Assembly: GCA_010093685.1 (NCBI GenBank)
Contig: MU006221.1
Span: 487,530 to 551,529, forward strand
Direction: 5' to 3'
DNA: 64,000 nucleotides
Source: Ophiobolus disseminans
Taxonomy: Eukaryota > Ascomycota > Dothideomycetes > Pleosporales > Phaeosphaeriaceae
Part shown: positions 57,145 to 64,000 of the stretch, piece by piece
Position numbering within the stretch: the first letter of the stretch is position 1
Layout of the letters: each line of letters starts with the position of its first letter
Notes under the pieces: generated by a model
Told to the model about the DNA's origin: nothing
Database searches by the model: none
Seen by the model: only the letters and a program-made list of their open reading frames with translations
Made by a program: the position numbers and the translations under genes

Positions 57145-57346
57145 TCAGATTGTATATCTTCTTCCGTCTCTCCTTTCTTCTGGTGCCAGTTAGCATTCGA
57201 GATTTTGCTCGTGAGTCTCGCCTGTACTCACGATATGCTCGACGAAGTTGGCGCTGCTGCCATAGAGATGCAACACCAATTCCCAACTGAAAGAGGCCAA
57301 AAATGATGGCGGCGATGGCTTCAATAGGCCAGTCAACAGACCCCAT
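57145..57346 (-). CDS. 49-residue single-pass membrane microprotein
   Basis: Two exons (57346-57232, 57179-57145) encode 49 residues. The intron 57180-57231 has a GTGAGT donor, GCTAAC branch point and CAG acceptor. The protein starts MGSVDWPIEAIAAIIFGLFQ, has one helix at about residues 8-28, then LWQQRQLRRAYQERRDGRR, a basic cytoplasmic end. Without splicing, the same frame continues for 86 residues. I recognise no family, but small fungal proteins of this shape exist. The precise splice signals and the clear amphipathic/hydrophobic layout are the grounds for calling it a gene. Confidence 0.55.
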
Positions 57347-57958
57347 CGTGCGGCTCCGAGGTTGTCGCTTTATGTTTGTCTGTCTGTTTGGAAAAGTGCT
57401 TGTCGTCCTATATCCGGATGCCGTTTTCGCATATGTATCAGGGACGTTGTCGAACGCTCCAAAGTTGTCTGTAGCTCGAAGTACGAAACATGCCAACCCA
57501 GCCATTCGGCTCAGTATATATCCACGGCATACAGAATTGTACCTTTGTTCGTTGCCACCTTCGCTATGTCGCGTCTGGCCATGGTACAGGGTTCCAGCAT
57601 CGAGGCGGGACAATTGTACTTTTGCAAACCTCACCTTGGATTGTACTTTTGCAGGTTCGAAAATGATTGGGTAGGCGGCACATCGGTAATCTGCACGTCT
57701 GATGCAGCGCCTCAGCCACATTTCAGTGCGATTGTACATTTGTATGCCATCCAATCAGAGCACAATGGGCTCAGCCGTGAAAGCACAGCCGGGCAAACCT
57801 TAAAGGTCGACGATTCCGCTGGTCTTCCTCGTCCATCCTCAGTTCTCAGCTGCTCGCCGGTTTTCAAGGAGCCACCACGCCTGCTTCATCTTGTGCTGAC
57901 TGGCCGCTCTACCATTCGATACTATCACGTCAACGACACAAGTTTGGGAGTTGCTACA
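57347..57958. other. Divergent promoter of the microprotein and Clr5 genes
   Basis: About 610 bp. Open frames crossing it (57362-58171 +, 57303-57674 +) are not supported by any domain; only the end of the first, from 57959, is a real exon. Confidence 0.4.
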
Positions 57959-59299
57959 ATGTCCGATCAGAATATGCAACCTCCAGCCAAGACACGCAAG
58001 AGAAAGGCGCCAACACTACGTGAGAGTGATTGGGAGCCATACAAAGACCAAATCAACGAGCTCTACACTTCAGGTATGCCGCTGAAGCAGGTGAAGGAGT
58101 TCATTGAGGCCGAGCATAGCTTTCACGCTGAGTACGTCCAATACGTTGAATCAGAATACGCAGTGACTTGACTGACCCGACCATTAGGATACGTCAGTAT
58201 CGATTGCGACTCAGTCAATGGAAACTGGATAAGAACATCAAACCCGAAGAGATGAGGTGTATCGTCAAGAAAAGACAGAAGAGAAGGCTTTTGGAAGTCG
58301 ACAAACCAGGGCTCGTATTCCAGGTTAGGGGAAATGAGGTGGACCAGACAAAGATCGACAGGTGGATGAACTCGCATGACATTCCCGACAGCATGCTATA
58401 TGCTCCGAGCCCAGCAGCATGTAGGTGTGCAAACTTTCGCTACCTCAAACAACTGTCGGGGCTGATGTTTTGAAGCAACTCCATCTGCACTAGGCTGTCG
58501 TACCATCTCCGAAATAGGCTCTCCAACCTTGGGCGATCCTCAAACTCCGCACATCCGAGCTTCTAGCATTGCATCGTCACTTCTATCCACACGCGAGGCC
58601 TTCAGCACTGTGTGGCTCGGCTGGCTCGATCTTATACTATCGCCTTGGAGCTCCCCAACGCTTCATGAAGATTTTGCTTTATGTAAACACTCGACCAACG
58701 AATATCTTCGAGTTTATGGTCATGAGGGAGTTACCGCAACAGGGGATAATTTGCTAGCTGATCTTTGGACTCTCCCGACATATCGCGATGAAGATGATGT
58801 ATGGACATCGCTTCTGGAGAGCACCATACAGTATTGGCTGGGGATTGGTCTAAGTCTGGAGAGTCGATGTAATCCCTGGAACAGGGGGCTGATGCCTCTG
58901 GTTCAGTTTGGGACCATGACGCCTCTGCTCCTTGCCTGCCGCGATACTTCGGATGGATCCTTGGACTACTTGTCGTTGCTGCTCAAGTTCGGTGCCAATG
59001 TACACGCCTTGGATTCACTCAGTCGAGGCGGTGCGCTCCACGTTGTTCTGATTCCGCTGCTTTGGACACGCCTTCGCGATCAGGCCCGTAAATGCGCAGA
59101 GAACAAACTGGTCATGTTGCTCGAAGCAGGTTGTGACCCGAACACGAAGGACTTTTTTACCGGCCAAAGCCCCTCGCGGTACGCCAATAAGAGCGAAAAG
59201 GTTTGGGCTATTTGGATCAATGCATTGCGAAAAACAAAAGGCCGCAGAGTTGCGCTGGCAAGGGATTTCAATCTGGGACTACGCGAGGCACAGCTGTAA
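57959..59299 (+). CDS. Clr5-domain protein with ankyrin-like repeats
   Basis: Three exons (57959-58131, 58188-58420, 58494-59299) give 403 residues. The Clr5 domain is at about residues 22-75: DWEPYKDQINELYTSG, LKQVKEFIEAEHSFHA and, across the first intron, IRQYRLRLSQWKLDKN. The C-terminal half has ankyrin-like units: TPLLLACRDTSDGSLDYLSL, LLKFGANVHALDS, LVMLLEAGCDPNTKDFFTG. Proteins with this pair are numerous and lineage-expanded in filamentous fungi. Clr5 was named from a fission yeast silencing factor, and a DNA- or chromatin-related role is assumed but unproven. Start codon: first ATG of the frame (MSDQNMQPPAKTRKRK), with a basic patch before the domain. Confidence 0.78.
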
Positions 59300-59960
59300 T
59301 AAGCACACAAAATTAGATGAGTCGAGCCTCTTACCACGTACTGACGACATCATGGCACCTTGAGTCAGGCAGCGGTTAGTACCCAGATCCGCCAAGATTT
59401 CAGCATCGCCCTTCTCAGTTCCTGCACACCAAGCCAAGCTGCGTTCAAGGAGTTGTGTAGCTAGCAAGCTCATGTACCATACTCGTTCACATCACACATT
59501 GCAAACTCATTCACACGAGACATTTTCATCAGATCACCACACATTCAATAGTGCATCTGACGTTCACTAACACACAACACTGTCATCAACACACTACGCA
59601 ATTACCAACACACCATTCCACGTCACATAACACCACTCTTCACAAAAACTTCAATCAAAACGGGCAGCGTATCGTATTCATACTCCGTCCATGACGACCC
59701 ATTCCTATCTACGTAACCCCGCATGCATAATCGCATGCTTCCCGTCTCTTCATATGTCATATCCTTTCATTACACTATCGCGCATCCCCGAAGAAAAAAA
59801 ACGCCGCCGAAGTCTGTGGGTATTACCAGACAGCTCGGAAAATGCTGGAATGAAACCACCCAAGTCTGGAAAGAAGAAAACGCTGCAAACGGTCGAATCC
59901 AAAAAGGTTTGTACATTTTGAAGAAGGTTGGTGGAGCGAAGAAGGTGGGGTTTGCGCTCA
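59300..59960. other. Convergent 3' region with AC-rich stretch
   Basis: About 660 bp. The part 59490-59650 is low-complexity, rich in CA/AC words (ACACA, CATCA). Frames at 59690-59921 and 59723-60034 are unconvincing. Confidence 0.45.
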
Positions 59961-61149
59961 TCATCGCCGCGAAGAGTGGCGAGTCGTGCGTGTCCGACGA
60001 TCGTCTGAGGATGCGCTACCTGGGAGGTCGTTAGTGAGGCATTCCTGGTATAAGAATGGATGAGGACTTACTTGACGAAGTGTAATCGCTGTAATAATAC
60101 GACGAGCCACTAACAGTCGTACTCTTATCATCGTGCTTCCGATCATTCTTCCTCTTCAAGCCGAGCATAAGCGCCAATCCACCCAGCGCAGCAGCGACGC
60201 CCGCGCCTTTGGCAAGCCCGCTCTTCTTCTCGCTGCCGACGCGCGACGGGCGAGCAGGGCGGCCCTGACCGTACCAGCGCCCGCCGCCAGCTGCCGCCGC
60301 GCCGCCGGAAGAGTGATGGTGTTCCTCGACGTACGTCTCCTCGTGGGTGTGCTTCTTCTTCTTTCCGAAGCCGAAGATGGCCGCGATAGTGTCGAAGAGC
60401 GCACGCGCGCAGCAGAAGAGGCAGAGCAGCAGGAGCAGCAATATACCGAGGATAACACCAATGACGATACCCGCAATAGCGCCGCCGCTCAAGCCGCCGC
60501 CGCCGTTTTCAACCGGGATGGGCACGCCCGCCGCGCCGGTGGGGATGGGTGTCTGGAAGGGTACGGTTGCCGTGGGCCGTCCGGTGTAGGTAACTATAAC
60601 AAGGCCTGAGCTCGTGGGTCTTAGAGGAGCGGACGGTAAGAGCGTACCTGGAACAGTGGGTAGGATGCCGCCGCTGGAGCCGCCGACGGCCGCCTTGCAC
60701 TGCTTGTTCAAGTCGCAGTAGTAGCCGCCGGGACAGCAGATTGAGCCGCATGCCACCTGCACGCCGGTGCATGAGGAGGGAGTGGCAACAGCGCCGCCCA
60801 CGTACGTGCTGTACACGGATGTGTACGTCACGAGTCCGACTGTCTCGACCCACGTCGTCGTGTAGGTTTTCCAGCCGCCGCCGCCGCCGCTTCCTGCTTG
60901 ACAGAATGCTTGTTTGTTGCTTGGATCTTCGCCGCATGACTGTCCCGCTGCGCAGCAGAGTTGGCTATAATATCCGCACGAAACGCCTGGGGCCGGGCAA
61001 GGAACGGCGGCCAGTTGCCTGTCGACTAATGACGACGAGTTGGAGCTGTGCAATTGTTCGAGCTCGGCATCGTGAACGGGATATGGCTTTGCAAGAGCGG
61101 TGGTCAAGAGGAGCGCGATAATGCTCGCTGGAGCGTTGAAAAGCCGCAT
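59961..61149 (-). CDS. Cell-surface membrane protein, Cys-rich, sensor-like
   Basis: Two exons (61149-60072, 60019-59961) give 378 residues. A signal peptide covers about residues 1-21 (RLFNAPASIIALLLTTALA). The ectodomain has two small Cys clusters (CPAPGVSCGYYSQLCCAAGQ and SCTGVQVACGSICCPGGYYC) separated by a Ser/Thr/Tyr-rich stretch. A long Gly-flanked transmembrane helix (GAIAGIVIGVILGILLLLLL) is followed by a CCxR end and a cytoplasmic tail with HHH, Gly-rich and Ser/Tyr-rich parts. The second exon replaces a short unspliced end with a basic RRTRTTRHSSRR tail; its intron has a CTAAC branch point. It resembles fungal wall-stress or adhesion sensors in layout only. An in-frame upstream start at 61233 would hide the signal peptide and is not preferred. 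Confidence 0.7.
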
Positions 61150-62427
61150 TTTGGAAGCGAACGCAGCCGTGCGAGGCGATTGGACCGCACCGTTTGAGTT
61201 TGCGAAGACGCTCTTAAGTGATATTCTCGACAATCAATGCTTTGGGAGCGGTGAATAGAAGTGGGTTGTTGCGATTGGGTGTGCGGGGTCGATTGCGAGC
61301 TAGTCGTCTAGCTGCAGGACGGTGCTCGTGGGCTCTGGAATGCAACGATAAAAGGTATCCAAAAAGTCAGCGATTGAAATGTTCAGAATGTAGAGTGTGG
61401 GTGGGTGGAGAGAATTTGTGCAGGTGTACAATGCCGGTGGTGCAGAGGAAATAGGTAGACTTAAATTTGGGGAGGTTAGGAAGGGGTTGGGGGAAGGAGG
61501 ATGGCTGGGAACTGCCCAACGAAACTCCACACCGGGTGCGCGTCGTAATTGAACCTGAAACTCGTCGGTATTCTTTGTCAATAGTAGTATGTCTGGTTCT
61601 GAAGAGGATGTGAAGCAATTGTGTGTGCGTGGACAGCTGCAGAGCTGTGCGAATGTGTGCGATGACGATGTTCAACATGGCCCAAACATTGGCCGGGTGT
61701 TCACCTAGCAACGCGCGCTGGGGCCTCTTATCTTCAAACAATTTCATTAACCGCCGATTAAATCTGGTAGCAATTCCGGAGTGCGCAGCAACTTGGCCGT
61801 AGTATTGAATTTGTCCCGGACCGAATTGATAATGTAGGACGTGGGCGGAGTCGCGGATGCCATGCGACGCGCACCGCGACAGTGGCAACTTTGACACGTG
61901 CGACACACGCGACACCGCCAACTCGGCACATCCACACCTCTGAAGTACTACAGTAAGCCGATGTCACAATCCTAGAAGTCTCGAGAAGATCAAAACGATT
62001 TGCACGTCGAATTGGACGGTCTGCATATGCATGCAGTTGTGCGCAAGCCATGTTCAAGCGCGGCTTCGACACAAGCATCCTCGGCAGGTTGAAGCTCACG
62101 TGACAGACGTTGGCCGCTAAGGTTCTTTCCTCACCGAGGCCACCGTCGCTCCTATTCAATCCAAACTGCACTTCTCGCCATCAATCGCGCTCATTCCTTT
62201 AAAAGAAAATTGAGCTTCGTAAAATCACTTGATATCTGCAACAATATTATTCTTCTTCACATCAATCTCGTATCCAGTGGAACTCAGGAAAGAGAAAAAG
62301 TAGCCTGGGCATATATGTCGCAACCAAGCAGGTTTCATTGACTGGTTACAGGCTTAGATCGTTGAGGAGTAATAAACATTAACATAATCAACAAGCTCAA
62401 ATACATATATAGAACATACATACCCGT
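61150..62427. other. Intergenic, nothing clear
   Basis: About 1.3 kb between the surface protein start and the NLR-like gene end, with overlapping minus-strand frames at 61300-62171 that carry no domain. Confidence 0.4.
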
Positions 62428-64000
62428 CTAAAGAGTGCCTCGCGCCACGGTCTCCAACTCCCTCGCCTTCTCGAAATACCCCTCCGCCTCGTCCACCCAC
62501 CCACTCTCCCTTAAGCCCTCCCCAACAACCCTCATCCACACCGCACCCCTCTCATGCTCCAACCACTCCGCAGCCCCCACAATACTCTCAACAGACAATC
62601 TCTCCGGTACATCCTCTTCAACCGGCGGCCTCCAATCCAACTTCTGAATCCTTACCAGCGTCTTAAACCCCTTCACAACATCGCACTTCCCCTCCCCACT
62701 GAATAGCTCTTTGGATACCACGTCCGCAGTCCCAAGCCACACATTTGTCGGTCCAGACAAGCAGTGCATTACCCACGCCCCTAGCGGCGTACTCTGGTCC
62801 ACAGTCATGACGTCCTCCGTCCAGCCCGCGATACACCACGATACGATGTCCGCGTCAGCCAACGTGTACAAGTCCCACTCGGCGTCGAGGCGCCACAGCC
62901 TGAGCGTGTCCTCGTCATTGAAGAGTTGGTACAGCGGGTTCAAAAAGTGTGCGTCAGGAACTACATGCGTCCATTCCTTGGAGTTGATGGCATGATTCAC
63001 CGCGCAGTAGCGGCGCAAGTGGTGCAGCCAATTTCCCACTGCGTACGCGTGGGGCGCCGAGTCGGGGGTGAAGATATGCTCAAGACATGTGCGGACTATG
63101 CGTACTTTGATGGTGTTGTTCTGGAACAGGGTGTGTGGAGGTGCGAATGTGTGGGATGCGAAGTACGTTTCGAAAAGTGGGTGCGTGATGCCCACTACGT
63201 AATGTTCTGGAACGAGAGGAGCGCCTGGCGGCTGTCTTGGGGTATTTGGAGACGCTGCGTAGATGAGGTGCAGTAGGTCACAGTATTTCCAGCGTATGCG
63301 GTCGGAGAGCGCGACAACGTCTGTGATTATGGATGATGGGTCCAGTGCGTGGCTGAGTTCTGTGACGGTGAGGGGACGGGCGGCGCGAGATACCCACATC
63401 ACTGCTGTCTCTAATTCTTTCTTCTCTTCGTGGGTTATGTTGATCTTGCGCTCGGCTAGGTTCCAGATGCCATGGCTGATGATTTCCTCCACCGCGATCT
63501 GGCTTTCGAGGATGTCGTGGAACAGTTCTGGCCACCATGTATCACTGAGAGCTTCGTTTGGCTTGTCTGTTTCGGATTCTGGTTGCGATGGCGGTCCAGC
63601 AGGCTGCCCTCGGGGAAGTTGCTCTTCCATCATCGTTTGCCTTCCTTTTTGCCCAAATATGCCGCGATTTTTTGATGCGCAATGACCACTCTCGTCGTTC
63701 TAGGATCGAAGCTGATAGGCTCTTCGGGAAAATGTCGCGATTGGGTTTCAAGTGCTCCCAGCGATACCCCATCGTCCCTAACAAGCTTGACCAGTGCACC
63801 ATACCGCGTACGAATCCGATCACCAAGCCCTACAGCCGCGATTTCAGGCGATGATGATGTACTCAGCAGGCTGTTGAGCTGTAAAAGGTACAGTGGTTGG
63901 TACGCCCGAAGAGCCCAGTGGAGTATGAGCTCCAGCTCATCCTCATCTTCACCTTGCGACCGAGCGCCGTAGTACTCCCCTACATTCTCGACAGCGCCGT
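62428..64000 (-). CDS. NLR-like STAND protein, C-terminal part, runs off the right edge, frame break
   Basis: Two minus-strand frames meet here. From 64000 down to a TGA at 63632-63630, an open frame has a winged-helix-type module (LILHWALRAYQPLYLLQLNSL, then ALVKLVRDDGVSLGAL and TTRVVIAHQKIAAYLG). From the ATG at 63633 to the stop at 62428, another frame of 401 residues has a second such module (AVMWVSRAARPLTVTELSHAL, LSDRIRWKYCDLLHLI) followed by ITHPLFETYF, and a TPR-like end. The two frames overlap by 4 bases (ATGA). The module matches the part that follows NACHT in fungal NLR-like proteins, and the decayed gene at 30372-34053 has the same segment. Either it is one gene with a one-base frameshift, or two genes; the first is favoured. 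The ATPase and N-terminal domains would lie beyond the window. Confidence 0.6.

Noticed and set aside
59690..60034. Plus-strand frames rich in Lys near the surface-protein 3' end
   Set aside because: Overlap the second exon of the minus-strand gene and show no family.
61300..62171. Minus-strand frames of 93-184 residues
   Set aside because: No domain, no consistent splice pattern, overlapping alternatives.
1..64000. CRISPR arrays, bacterial operons, rRNA or clear tRNA genes
   Set aside because: None seen; the intron-rich fungal gene structure excludes a prokaryotic origin. tRNA genes were looked for only by eye, so a missed one is possible.

Overview
This is a window of filamentous ascomycete (Pezizomycotina) nuclear DNA, most likely a dothideomycete. 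The evidence is genes on both strands split by many short introns (about 48-80 nt, GTRNGT donors, CTAAC-type branch points), typical fungal families (Zn2Cys6 factor, Pth11/rhodopsin-type membrane proteins, AA9 LPMO, Clr5 and Goodbye-type STAND proteins, RTA1-like protein), and a transposase relic whose in-frame TAG codons look like repeat-induced point mutation (RIP). The exact genus cannot be read from the sequence. Exon joins were worked out by hand from GT..AG sites, frame continuity and family similarity; nearly all give clean reading frames, and start/end values are gene spans.

Left part (1-15.1 kb): a RIP-degraded pogo/Tc1-mariner relic is followed by what looks like a specialised-metabolism cluster made only of tailoring functions: P450 (-), short-chain dehydrogenase (-), berberine-bridge-type FAD oxidase (-), rhodopsin-type 7TM protein (-), then divergently a second P450 (+) and a LaeA-like methyltransferase (+), and an RTA1-like membrane protein (-) that seems broken in the middle. 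No polyketide synthase, NRPS, terpene cyclase or DMATS is present, so the scaffold gene is either left of the window, elsewhere, or of an unrecognised type.

Middle part (16-46 kb): an intracellular GH13 alpha-glucosidase with a Val after its nucleophile (isomaltase-like), a coiled-coil protein, a BTB protein, a large GT2 glycosyltransferase, a Zn2Cys6 regulator, an SRR1-like protein, a decayed NLR-like gene (Goodbye and TPR parts survive, the P-loop is gone), a multi-pass membrane protein, an AA9 LPMO, a Cys-rich/charged protein, a membrane-anchored glutaredoxin, a PhyH dioxygenase and a second rhodopsin-type protein.

Right part (46-64 kb): a GMC oxidoreductase, then mostly conserved genes: a PhoD-like phosphatase, the cytosolic Fe-S assembly ATPase NBP35, and the ubiquitin-activating enzyme UBA1. 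After these come a 49-residue membrane microprotein, a Clr5-ankyrin protein, a cell-surface sensor-like protein, and the C-terminal part of another NLR-like gene that runs off the right edge and carries a frame break. The most notable points are the backbone-less tailoring cluster, the 6-nt microexon plus GC-AG intron in its second P450, and the two damaged NLR-type loci.
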